Shown here piece after piece: positions 45,541 through 57,733 of a stretch of DNA of 64,000 nt. The first letter of the stretch is position 1, and each line of letters starts with the position of its first letter. This DNA is from Tethya wilhelma (Eukaryota > Porifera > Demospongiae > Tethyida > Tethyidae). The position numbers and the translations under genes were made by a program. The notes beneath the pieces were generated by a model that saw only the letters and a list, made by a program, of their open reading frames with translations, was not told the origin of the DNA and did not search any database. The stretch is taken from positions 12,768,729 to 12,832,728 of the forward strand of contig CAXIPT010000003.1 of NCBI GenBank assembly GCA_964030475.1, in the 5' to 3' direction.

Positions 45541-48452
45541 TTAGAGTCTAACATAACCACAATGGGTGATATATCGATCCTTAGCCAACGTTATGTCAGT
45601 TATAGAGTAGAAGATGGTGTGTCTAATGAGAGCAGTGACAACATTAAAGTAGGAGAGGTGGATAGCTAAGTTTAACAGAACTTGCTTACTTTGAGAGTCC
45701 AACACATACTCAATGCAGGTGATGTATCCTTGTAAACAACGAAACGTTACTTATTAGTAAGACATGGCATTCCTAATGAGAGCAGTGAAAACAATAAAGT
45801 ATCATATAAGCTCATTGCTACGTGTTATAACTGTCAGTTGTTTGTAGGCTTGTCATAGCAAGTAAATTCTTACCCATTACATCACCTTGCTGTAACACAT
45901 TATGCACCTGTACCTGTTTTAACCCACTGTTTTTGTGTCTGTCAGTCATAACTGATGATGGTCCACACACCAAAATGCCTTGTATTCTTACTTGCTATGA
46001 CAAGCTCACAAGCAACTGACAGCAAAAAAAGTATGTAAACAAAAGAGGAGATGGTTAGTTATGTTTGAAAGGAATTGCTTACTTTGAGAGTTCAACAATA
46101 GGATGGAGTAAGACATAGTGTGTCTAATGAGACCAGCGACTGCATTAAAGTATGCAAATAAAAAGACAGATGGTTAGCTAAGTTTAACAGAACTTGCTTA
46201 CTTGAGAGTCCAAAAAATCCACAATATGGGTGTGTGTATCCAGCTTAGTCAATGAAACGTCAGTTAGAGTAAGACAGGGTGTTCCTAATGAGAGCAGTGA
46301 CAACAATAAAATATCTTATTATATACTTATATAGTTACTATACTAAGTTAAGTACAGAGGTAGCGGGCAATAACTTCCCGTATTGCCCTGCTGTTATTGC
46401 CCGCTTGCAGAAATTTGTTCGCGCTATGCTCAGCCAATCACGCTGCACAAAAATCAATTNTCAGTCAGTCATAACTGATGAAGGTCCACACACCAAATGC
46501 CTTGTATTCTTACTTGCTATGACAAGCTCACAAGCAACTGAAAGCAAAAAAGTATGTAAACAAAAGGAGAGATGGTTAGGTATGTTTGAAAGGAATTGCT
46601 TACTTTGAGAGTTCAACAATAGGGGTGATGTATCCTTAGCAAAATTAATATCACGTACGATGGAGTAAGACATGGTGTGTCTAATGAGACCAGTGACTGC
46701 ATTAAAGTATGCAAATAAAAAGACAGATGGTTAGCCAAGTTTGACAGAACTTGCTTACTTTGAGAGTCCCAAACGCATCCACAATACTGGTGTTGTATCC
46801 TTAGCCAACGAAACATCAGTTATTTAGAGTAAGACAGGATGTTCCTAATGAGAGCAGTGACAACAATAAAATATCATATAGGCTCATTGCTATGTGTTAT
46901 AACTGTCAGTTGTTTGTAAGCTTGTCATAACAGTCATAACTGATGAAGGTCCACAGACCAAAACCTCTTGTATTTCTTACTATGACAAGCTCACAAGCAA
47001 CTGACAGCAAAATACAAAAAGAGAGATGATTAGCTATGTTTGAAAGGAATTGCTTACTTTGAGAGTTCAACAATAGGGGTTGTGTATCCTTAGCAACTAT
47101 CACATACGACGGAGTAAGACACAGTGTATCTAGTGAGAGCAATGACTGCAATAAAGCATGTAAACAAAAGAAGAAATGATTACTTTAGCTAATTTAAAAT
47201 AAATTACGTACTTTGAAAGTCCAACACAACCACAATAAGGATGCTGTATCCTTTGCCAATGTCATGTCAGTAGAGTAAGACATGGCGTGTCTAATGAGAG
47301 CAGTGACAACATTAAAGTCGAAGAGGTGGTTAGGTAAGTTAAACAGAACTTGCTTACCTTGAATACATCCACATTGCAGGTGATGTATCCTGCTTAGTCA
47401 ACGAAACGTCAGTTAGAGCAAGACTGGGTATTCCTAAAGAGAGAAGTGACAGCAATAAAGTATGTAAACAAAAGGAGAGATGGTTAGCTATGTTTGAAAG
47501 GAATTACTTACTTTGAGAGTTCAACAATAGGGGTGATATATCCTTAGCGAATATACGATGGAGTACGGCATGCTGTGTCTAATGAGAGCAGTGACAACAA
47601 TGAAGTAAGAGAGAATTGAGGTTAGCTTTATAAGTTAAACAGAACTTGCTTACTCAGAACACAGCCACATTGCAGGTGATGCATCCCACTTAGCCATCAT
47701 CACATCAGCTAGTCTGAGAGTAAGACAGGGTGCGTCTAATGAGAGCAGTGACTGCACTGCATCATGATGGTGTTGTATCCTTAGCCACGTTGGTTAGTAA
47801 GACAGGGTGCATCTAATGAGAGCAGTGACTGCATTAAAAAAGACAAACAAAAGGAGAGATGGTTAGCTCGATTTTTTTTGCTTTGAAGAGTCCAACACAT
47901 CCACCGTGAATACGGGTGATGCTTCTAAGCCAACATCACATCAGTCTTACTGTCCCGGCATGCAACCCATATAGGATTGACGTATCCGGATATCCTTGGT
48001 CAATGCTGAATATTGAGAGTTGCAGTGGCATCGTTTATTTGTGAGGTGGTTATGTTATATACTTAGCCATGATTTCAACAGGCTTTTGGCTAAAGTTGCA
48101 AGCATATTTGATTTCAGTTACAGGCCACCTCTTCATTAGGTTTTACTTAGACACTATCAACTCACATGTGTGTTTCTCCAAATATGCAAGGAGGTACAGA
48201 GAGAATCAGTCAGGTAGTGAGCTTCCCTGCTCCTCAGCTGGCTCAAAAGCAACCTGGAGGCCTGGCATTCACCGATGCGGATGCATGGCCTATGGATACC
48301 CAGTAGGACAATGCTTTAAATTTTGCTTGGATGTCGTTATTTTGGACCATTTGTATATACGGTAGTATATGTCTACCGTAGCCGGGTAATACTTGATTAC
48401 AACAGATAATAAAGTCTACCTAATAGCCCGAAAATAACACGTGAAGCGGGTG
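45540..48452 (-). repeat. Right array, internal copy 1
   Basis: About 2.9 kb of the same units in reverse orientation, ending with the element terminus (cacgtgaagcgggtg) at 48452. The flank beyond (atggactg) does not match the left flank of any array here. An 'n' at 46460 interrupts. Confidence 0.8.
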
Positions 48453-49065
48453 ATGGACTGGAGTTTGGCAGGCTGGCTTAGCCTGCTGCTTGGACACTGA
48501 GTACAGGTAAGTAACTCACTGATTGCAAGTTGAATTAATATAGCTTTGTGTAGAAGTATCTCGAGCTGAGCATTAAAGTGCAAGTACTAAGTACTACAAG
48601 CATCAAAAGTATTCCAAAACAGCGGTTAAATGAGGTTAATCCGCAGGTCAATTGCAGCATGCAGGCCGCTTGAATTTGCTAGGCCGCTGACACCTCTCAG
48701 TGGACCGTGCTGGTCATATGTCATGCATACATGTGAGTGCGCCGAGGCTTATGCACCTTGGTGCTTTCATTTCATCAGTAGACTAGCAATTTCCTCTGAC
48801 GATGTATTTTATGATAATCTTTATAGTTACTGAGCCTCACCAGAATGGCCTGGTATGGGAGGTTGTTCAACTCTTCTTCCCATTAGTCTCGCGTGGGGGT
48901 CTGGCACGCGAGACTATCTTCCCATGTGCACTCACTCTCTCTCTCTCTCTCTCTCTCTGGCAGAGGATGGAGCTATAGAAGAGAGAGAGATGTACTACCT
49001 TCAATGGTGTTGATGAGGTGAGCAATAACTAGTATCTCTTATACTCTTTCTTTCCCTCTCACACA
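48453..49065. other. Spacer between internal copies
   Basis: No supported exon. Contains a 33-bp element (next entry), a (CT)n run at 48934-48958, and ends at an assembly gap. Confidence 0.5.
48884..48916. mobile_element. 33-bp micro-element with perfect 9-bp target duplication
   Basis: TAGTCTCGCGT...ACGCGAGACTA with only 11 bp between the 11-bp arms, flanked by tcttcccat on both sides (48875-48883 and 48917-48925). Confidence 0.75.
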
Positions 49066-49066
49066 N

Positions 49067-50530
49067 CAACGTGGCTAAGGATACAACACCATCATGATGC
49101 AGTATTGTGGATGCGTTCAGGGCTCTCAAAGTAAGCAAAACTTAGCTAACCATCTGTCCTTTTATTTGCATACTTTTGTGCTGTCACTGCTCTCATTAGA
49201 TGCACCCTGTCTTACTCTCAGACTAGCTGATGTGATGATGGCTAAACGGGATGCATCACCTGCAATGTGGCTGTGTTCTGAGTAAGCTTTATTGTTGTCA
49301 CTGCTCTCATTAGACACAGCATGTCTTACTCCATCGTATATTCGCTAAGGATATATCACCCCTATTGTTGAACTCTCAAAGTAAGTAATTCCTTTCAAAC
49401 ATAGCTAACCATCTCTCCTTTTGTTTACATACTTTATTGCTGTCACTACTCTCTTTAGGCTTGCTCTAACTGACGTTTTGTTGACTAAGCGGGATACATC
49501 ACCTGCAATGTGGATGTATTCAAGGTAATCAAATTCAGTTTAACTTACCTAACCACCTCTTCGACTTTAATGTTGTCACTGCTCTCATTAGACTCACCAT
49601 GTCTTACTCTACTGACATGACGTTGGCAAAGGATACATCATCCTTATTGTGGTTGTGTTGGACTTTCAAAGTACGTAATTTATTTTAAATTAGCTAAAGT
49701 AATCATTTCTTCTTTTGTTTACATGCTTTATTGCAGTCACTGCTCTCACTAGATACACTGTGTCTTATTCATGTGATAGTTGCTAAGCCTAAAGGATACA
49801 CCACCCCTATTGTTGAACTCTCAAAGTAAGCAATTCCTTTCAAACATAGCTAATCACCTCTCCTTTTGTGTTTTGCTGTCAGTTGCTTGTGAGCTTGTCA
49901 TAGTAAGAAATACAAGAGGTTTCGGTCTGTGGACCTTCATCAGTTATGATTGTTATGACAAGCTTACAAACAACTGACAGTTATAACACGTAGCAATGAG
50001 CCTATATGATATTTTATTGTTGTCACTGCTCTCATTAGGAACACCCTGTCTTACTCTAAATAACTGATGTTTCGTTGGCTAAGAATACATCACCTACATT
50101 GTTGATGTGTTGGACTCTCAAAGTAAGCAAACTTAGCTATCCATGTACCTCTCCTTTTGTTTGCATACTTTATTGCTGTTACTGCTCTCATTAGGAACAC
50201 CCAGTCTTACTCTAATAACGTAACATTGGCTAAGGATACAACACCAGTATTGTGGATTTTTGGACTTTCAAAGTAAGCAAGTTCTGTCAAACTAAGCTAA
50301 CCACCTCTCCATTTATTTGCATACTTTATTTCTGTCATTGCCCTCATTAGACACATCATGTCTTAACTCCATTGTATGTGATATTCACTAAGGATACATC
50401 ACCCCTACTGTTGAACCCTCAAAGTAAGCAAGTTGTATTAAACATGGCTAACCATCTCTCCTTTTGTTTGCATACTTTATTGCTGTCACCTCTCTCATTA
50501 GGCACACTATGTTCTGTTGATGTCACATTG
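49067..50530 (+). repeat. Left array, internal copy 2
   Basis: About ten units closely matching 25389-26868. The outer end is lost at the gap at 49066. The same palindromic insert (ctgtcagttg...caactgacag) is present at 49875-49979. Confidence 0.85.
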
Positions 50531-50796
50531 GCTTAGGGTACTTGTTTTGAACTCTAATTTTGACTGGTAACAATTTCTGTGCCACTCTCTAGTAGTATAA
50601 TATCAAAATTTGTATGTGTTGAGACTTCACATTGTACTATTGTTATTGTTTATAATAATGAGTGCATGTCTGTATAATCCTTAAGCTTAGGAGGTATAAT
50701 ATTGTATATATATACACACATGTGCATTGTTTTTTATTTATCTTGTATAGTCTTGCAACAGTTATATTAAACTCTGGCAATGTGTGTGTGTACATA

Positions 50797-50874
<78 letters not shown>

Positions 50875-50875
50875 N

Positions 50876-50911
<36 letters not shown>

Positions 50912-52560
50912 AAGCACATAATTATGTAATACATGCAGTCATGCATGCAGGGTGCGTACATATCACCTAACACAATACATTTTATGATGCGTGCAATTAA
51001 TACTGCATCAACTTAACTCATGATATTGTATGAATAAATTAACTTCAATGCACAAAAGAAATTGGTATATACATGCATGAACTATTAGATGGAAAACTGG
51101 GTGCATTTGCAGTTCCCCATTTAATTCATGGCCATACGCCCAGTTATCAAACTTCATGCACTCCAACTTGATTTCCCACTGATATAACTTGGTTTATATG
51201 TGCACCCATGCAGTTTAATCGTGCATGTTCTGATGGCAGTTCACCATCATACTTCATATTAACATCCAAGGCATGCATATCTTTGCAACCATCTAGTTCT
51301 CTATTAATGCATACTGAATTATGTGTGCATGACATTGTATTAAGTTAGATCAATATAGAGAACTATAGTTGAGTTGAGAACTGCATATGGGTGCATGTAT
51401 GCATGCATGGAGTTAGAATCTTGCTCCATCAAACTTCTTGCACTAGTTCACTATCATAATTATACACCCTGCACCCTGCACCCTGCTGTTACTCCTTGAT
51501 CTCATGTACTCCTTGCATACAGTTCCCCATATTGATATAACTTAATACACACTATCAATTTCTCATTGACCTGTTCCCCATTGATCTAACATTGTGCATG
51601 TACTGGTTGTACCCAGGAATTCGAAGTTTAATCCCCATGCATTGATCAACTTCACACATGGTATACATGCACCTATGCAGTTCATGCAACCTGACCTCTC
51701 TATAACTTCATGTATGCATGCATGCACCCATGCATGGATGCAGTTCTCCATCAAACTTAATTATTGATCCATGCATCCTAGATACTTCCCTGCAGTTCAA
51801 CTTGGCCCCTAACTTCATGCATGCATGCACATGGCATTGATACAGTTCTCTATCAAACTTGATCCATGCATCCTATATATACTTCCCTTCATACATGCAG
51901 TCAGTTTCCAATTTGCAGTTGGTTCAATACAATCATGCATGCAAACCACCCAGTTTCCAATACTGACAATCATGAATGATAACTGTTCGCAAAATGTGTG
52001 TTGTACATAGACCTCAAATGAGAAATATAAACAAGTAGTAAAATTTCATACACTGACCTCAGATGAGGAATATAAATAATCATAACTGCATGTTAGCCAA
52101 TTGTTAATTTCTAATATCCTTCCTCTTTTCATTGCCATACAGTCACTCACTAGTTCTTCTTTTTTAATCTTTTAGTGCTAAAATTCAAGTCTTGTGTCTT
52201 TTGGCTTGAGTCAATCATCAAGAGTTCAATGCTAACAGTGATTGCATGGAACAATGTATAGTATACCTAAGACATACATAAAAGAAAAAACAACAACAAA
52301 AAACAGCTTACTGTTACCTTAACATCAAAAGCAAGCATTTTCTTTGAGAGGACACTCAAATAATCTGTCAATATCCTATATCTGTGAAGCAATTAAGCGT
52401 AAAAGCTTTTGAAAATGATACCACATGCAGTGACACAGCTACCTATACTCAATTGTTTGCAGTCACTCAAACTCACACAAATACCGAATGCACATAAAAA
52501 CATACATAATAATCATACAGTTTGATTTTATACTAATGAAAATAGAGTGACTGTGTGTGT
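50530..52560 (+). repeat. Centre region, copy 2
   Basis: Counterpart of 42490-45540 without R. A long (TG)n run at 50799-50910 is interrupted by 'n'. No gene. Confidence 0.75.
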
Positions 52561-55500
52561 GTGGGAACCAGAAACAAAATGAGTGAGTGTTAACTTAGCT
52601 ATGTTCAACAAAACTTGCTTACTTTTAGAGTCTACCACAACCACAATGGGTGATATATCAATCCTTAGCCAACGTTATGTCAGTTATAGAGTAGAAGATG
52701 GTGTGTTTAATGAGAGAAGTGACAACATTAAAGTAGGAGAGGTGAATAGCTAAGTTTAACAGAACTTGCTTACTTTGAGAGTCCAACACATACTCAATGC
52801 AGGTGATGTATCCTTGTAAACAACGAAACGTTACTTATTAGTAAGACATGGTATTCCTAATGAGAGCAGTGAAAACAATAAAGTATCATATAGGCTCATT
52901 GCTACATGATATAACTGTCAGTTGTTTGTAGGCTTGTCATAGCAAGTAAATTCTTACCCATTACATCACCTTAATTGCTGTATCACATTATGCACCCGTA
53001 CCTGTTTTAACCCACTGTTTTTGTGTCAGTCAGTCATAACTGATGAAGGTCCACACACCAAAATGCCTTGAATTCTTACTTGCTATGACAAGCTCACAAG
53101 CAACTGACAGCAAAAAAAGTATGTAAACAAAAGGGGAGATGGCTAGGTATGTTTGAATCCTTAGCAAAATTAATATCACGTACGATAGAGTAAGACATGG
53201 TGTGTCTAATGAGACCAGCGACTGCATTAAAGTATGCAAATAAAAAGACAGATGCTTAGCTAAGTTTAACAGAACTTGCTTACTTTGAGAGTCTCAAACA
53301 CATCCACAATACTGGTGTTGTATCCTTAGCCAATGTTACGTTATTTAGAGTAAGACAGGGTGTTCCTAATGAGAGCAGTGACAACAATAAAATATCATAT
53401 AGGCTCATTGCTACGTGTTATAACTGTCAGTTGTTTGTAAGCTTGTCATAACAGTCATAACTGATGAAGGTCCACAGACCAAAACCTCTTGTATTACTTA
53501 CTATGACAAGCTCACAAGCAACTGACAGCAAAATACAAAAGGAGAGGTGATTAGCTATGTTTGAAAGGAATTGCTTACTTTGAGAGTTCAACAATAGGGG
53601 TGGTGTATCCTTAGCAACTATCACATACTACGGAATAAGACACAGTGTATCTAGTGAGGCCAGTGACTGCAATAAAGCATATAAACAAAAGAAGAAATGA
53701 CTTCTTTAGCTAATTTAAAATAAATTACGTACTTTGAAAGTCCAACACAACCACAATCAGGATGATGTATCCTTTGCCAATGTCATGTCAGTAGAGTAAG
53801 ACATGGCGTGTCTAATGAGAGCAGTGACAACATTAAAGTCGAAGAGGTGGTTAGGTAAGTTAAACTGAATTTGCTTACTTTGAACACATCCACATTGCAG
53901 GTGCATGTATCCCTCTTAGTCAACGAAACACAGTTAGAGCAAGACTGGGTGTTACTAAAGAGAGTAGTGACAGCAATGAAGTATGTAAACAAAAGGAGAG
54001 ATGGTTAGCTATGTTTGAAAGGAATTACTTACTTTGACAGTTCAACAATAGGGGTGATATATCCTTAGCGAATATATGATGGAGTAAGACATGCTGTGTC
54101 TAATGAGAGCAGTGACAACAATAAAGTAAGAGAGGAGGTTAGCTTTATAAGTTAAACAGAACTTGCTTACTCAGAACACATCCACATTGCAGGTGATGCA
54201 TCCCACTTAGCCATCATCACATCAGTTAGTCTAAGAGTAAGACAGGGTGCGTCTAATGAGAGCAGTGACAGCACAAAAGTATGCAAATAAAAGGACAGAT
54301 GGTTAGCTAAGTTTTGCTTACTTTGAGAGTCCTGAACGCATTCCACAATACTGCATCATGATGGTGCTGTATCCTTAGCCACGTTGGTTAGTAAGACAGG
54401 GTGCGTCTAATGAGAGCAGTGACTGCATTAAAAAAGACAAACAAAAGGAGAGATGGTTAGCTTGATTTTTTTTGCTTTGAAGAGTCCAACACATCCACAA
54501 TACGGGTGATGCTTCTAAGCCAACATCACACCATTGACGTATCCTTGGTCAATGCTGAATATTGAGAGTTGCAGTGGCATCGTTTATTTGTGAGGTGGTT
54601 ATGTTATATATTTAGCCATGATTTCAACAGGCTTTTGGCTAAAGTTGCAAGCATAATCTCAGTGTACTTAAGGCCTGGGTCACCTATGTGCCTTAAATAG
54701 GTAATTATTAATATTCACATCTGTTATAACTTAAAAACTATCTAATCAGTAACCATGGAAACATGAATATAGATTCATGGCTATAATCTAAACATAATTA
54801 ATGAAAAAACTGGTCATGTGACTCTTCCAAATTTGGTGAATCAGCAAAATATGAATAATTAATTAGGCGGCCATGTTGCTGTGTTGCTATGGTAACCAAA
54901 CTTTGTCAAATTGATCGCTTTACTAATATAAGTTTAAAATCAAAGTTTGGTATCTGGTAACAGATTTGGATCAGAGATACGATGCATTTTCCAAATAATG
55001 CACACTTACCGTTTTCTTCTTCTCGGCTGTATCTCATTAACAATTTGATAATTTTTCACCAAACTTTTATCCATAGAGGTTTAGGATGTGGCGAACATCT
55101 TGACGAATTTTGGTTGCCATAGCAACACTGGAACTTGACCGCCTAATTAATTATTCATAATTTAGGGTGTTTCACTTGATGCTCATTAATTACAAAAATA
55201 TTCGACATTTTGGTACCAAATTTTGTAAACGTGGCAACGAAAGGATAAAAATTAAGGATATGTAAAGTAATTTATCTGTAGACTTTCAAAAGATATATAA
55301 AGTGGGTTGTTGTTATGTGCAATTTTTGTGCATTTTTGGTTGACCCAGGCCTTAAGTGCGCAGAGATTATTTGATTCCAGTTACAGGCCACCTCTTTAGA
55401 GTTAGACACTATCAACTCACATGTGTGTTTCTCCAAATATGCAAGCAGGTACAGAGAGAATCAGTCAGGTAGTGAGCTTCCCCTGCTCCTCAGCTGGCTC

Positions 55501-55707
55501 AAAAGCAACCTGGAGGCCTGGCATTCACCGATGCGGATGCATGGCCTAAGGATGCCCAGTAGGATGATGCTTTAAGTTTTGCTTGGATGTCGTTATTTTG
55601 GACCATTTGTTATACGGTAGTGTATGTCTACCGTAGCCAGGTAATACTTGATTACAACAGATAATAAAGTCTACCTAATAACCCGAAAATAACACGTGAA
55701 GCGGGTG
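52560..55707 (-). repeat. Right array, internal copy 2, and right end of the giant element
   Basis: Reverse-orientation units ending at cacgtgaagcgggtg (55707), followed by the right half of R. Contains the 712-bp element at 54656-55367. Confidence 0.85.
54656..55367. mobile_element. 712-bp TIR element with TA duplication
   Basis: Terminal repeats of about 28 bp (ATCTCAGTGTACTTAAGGCC... and its mirror ...CAGAGAT), with TA on both sides. The matching position of copy 1 (near 48105, gcatatttg) is empty, proving recent insertion. Internal arms ggcggccatgttgc/ gcaacactgg also pair. No transposase. Confidence 0.85.
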
Positions 55708-56303
55708 GAATATTTGCTGCCCTGCCTGTTTTACCTGAAGATTTCTGATTGTGCTGAAGTCTCTGTAACCAGTTACCGGTACCTTTCAGTCTTCAATAAT
55801 AGGAGGTGAATAGACTACTTTGTTACATAGTTGTCATTATAAGAAGATGAGCAAAGCAAGTAAATTTTGTAAGATAAAGCTCCAGCCTACTGAGATGCTT
55901 CACCATGACTTTATACTGATAGCATAGATTATAACATAAGCTATAATATTCATGCATGCTGATAGTGTACAAGTAACTACCATATACACACAAACTGAAA
56001 TGTGATGTAGAATTATGAAAAAATGAGAACAAACAAGTGAAAAAAACATTGAAAATGTAATGAGACATAGGAATAGTCAAATCGTAAAAAAGAAAGCAAA
56101 CAAGATGGAATGGCTGTTCGAGTGTGTAAAGAATTACTCCTATGGGCAACATGAGGGACCCAACATGGGAAGAGAGTACTACATGCAGCCCATACAGGAA
56201 TGATTCTGCACACACTCAAACAGCCATTCCATCTTGTTTGCTTTCTTTTTTACGATTTGGCAATTCCTATGTCTCATTACATTTTCAATGTTTTTTTCAC
56301 TTG
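55708..56303 (+). repeat. R copy 2, right half
   Basis: Starts gaatatttgctgccctgcc, the continuation of 24841, and ends with complete palindrome P (56034-56303) followed by TA. A 70-bp palindrome (taagaatatta...taatattctta) follows at 56313-56382. Confidence 0.8.
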
Positions 56304-56382
56304 TTATACTGGCTTGGTAAGAATATTATACTTGCTAGGGTACAGTTATTTAAAATAACTGTACCCTAATATTCTTATCAAG

Positions 56383-57106
56383 TTAAGTTTGTCATATTAT
56401 CATGTGAGTCACATTACTTGACCAGGTTTCCCTGCTGCCGTGTCTTGGAGCTTGAAGTGAGCTGGACCGGTCGACCAGGCCGTGAAAGTTCAAACTTTTA
56501 TTACTTAAAAATGGATATCGTGACCCATGGATAACGTTCTGTCTCTAATGGTTAGTGATTTTTACAGGGTAGTATACAATGACTGTAGTTGCATGATCGT
56601 ATAGCTATATACTGTAGCTAACAAAAAAAGGGAAAAATCCCCGAACAATGACAGTTGATGAGCATGGAATACTGTACATAATTATGGCAACATCCTACAT
56701 TATTGCATGAGTGTATGTGGGCGAGTAAAACCATGTTGCTGTTGACACTATCCGTGTTACAACGAATTTATGTTTGTGGTACAATTTTCATGTAGTATCA
56801 GAATATGCATGAAGTTAGTTGAAGCGCTAGTTAAAACTTACTTTAGGAGCCTTTCAAAGACACAGAAGACCAGGGAGCCTTCTAGGAGGATTCACCAGTG
56901 AGGTAAGTAAGTCTATTAAGTAGAATAATAAAGCAGGTGGGCTGTAACTAGAATAACTAGGCTATAAATGGTGCAGAAATAAGCGCCCAATAATAATACC
57001 TATGCGCGCACTTAATTGGAATGTTGATGTGAAAATCTTCTAAGTCCAAAAATTGTACGTCAGATAAAAAATCGCATCCAGCGTACTAACGGAAGAGAAG
57101 CTAGCC
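56383..57106. other. Spacer with no supported gene
   Basis: Single-copy-looking sequence. ccagtgag|gtaagtaagt near 56901 could be a non-coding exon end upstream of the 57107 frame. Confidence 0.35.
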
Positions 57107-57191
57107 ATGGCGGACATTGCTAGATTCAAACATTCATATATCAGCAATAGAAGCAGCCCCACCCGTAAAATCACTTCTGCAGCTCACCAAG
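57107..57191 (+). CDS. Possible first coding exon of an interrupted gene
   Basis: ATG in a good context (agctagccATGG): MADIARFKHSYISNRSSPTR KITSAAHQ then a donor (caag|gtatgc). The next 180 bp have no clear acceptor before R copy 7 starts at 57369. Possibly a host gene cut by repeats. Low certainty. Confidence 0.3.
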
Positions 57192-57733
57192 GTATGCCCC
57201 TCCCCCATTTGGAACAGAAAAAAATTTTTTGCGCACGCGTCGCGTATTATGCTAAAACCGCCGATTACTACAAAGCTTTGCTCAAAGTGGTCGGTTTTCC
57301 AAAATTGCGTCACATATTATTGGCAAAGTATGATGTCCTTCTTTTTGTACACTGCATATATGTATGTATTCCCAGTACGGTAGTACTGGGTACATAGGAA
57401 TGGCACAAATATTCATGCAAATAACTGAGTGCTTGGCACTAAAAGGCTTTTTAAGCTACTATTTAGCCTTTTAAACATAGCCTAAAACCATCACTAAAGT
57501 AACAAACACAAACATGCCTAACCTCCAATTTTCTCCATCTTCTTCTTCTTCTTCTTCTATCTTGGAATGACTTTTCTCGAAGACTGCTCGCTTTCAGAAG
57601 CTGATTCTTGAAGGAATAAACTTGGTTTCTTTGTTTTTACATGCTTTTTGTATCGGTTATTCGTCTCTCTAGCTGAGTTGCTGGATGAAAAGTGCCTTCT
57701 CCGTATGGCAGCCATTCATTTCTATACTCATTA

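Larger units (their letters stand above)
24842..55707. mobile_element. Putative 30.9-kb foldback-type element (or composite)
   Basis: The left end is CACCTGCTTCACGTGTTATT. The right end is the mirror of CACCCGCTTCACGTGTTATT. Both abut halves of one R repeat: left host sequence ends gaatattc, right begins gaatattt, whereas uninterrupted R copies (for example 60970) have a single gaatattcgctgcc. That is an 8-bp target duplication with one mismatch. The inverted ends extend about 2-3 kb as arrays of ~110-160 bp units. Contents include a hAT, a Helitron relic, HECT and other genes and two internal array-centre-array copies. Five assembly gaps inside mean that a single intact element is an interpretation, not proof. 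Confidence 0.55.

Noticed and set aside
42822..50910. CRISPR-like or Z-DNA regulatory reading of the (TG)n and repeated arrays
   Set aside because: The (TG)n tracts are ordinary microsatellites, and array units lack the fixed repeat plus unique spacer design; this is eukaryotic DNA.
57117..57383. Alternative longer frame MLDSNIHISAIEAAPPVKSL
   Set aside because: It overlaps the better ATG frame at 57107, has a poor start context and runs into the R repeat.
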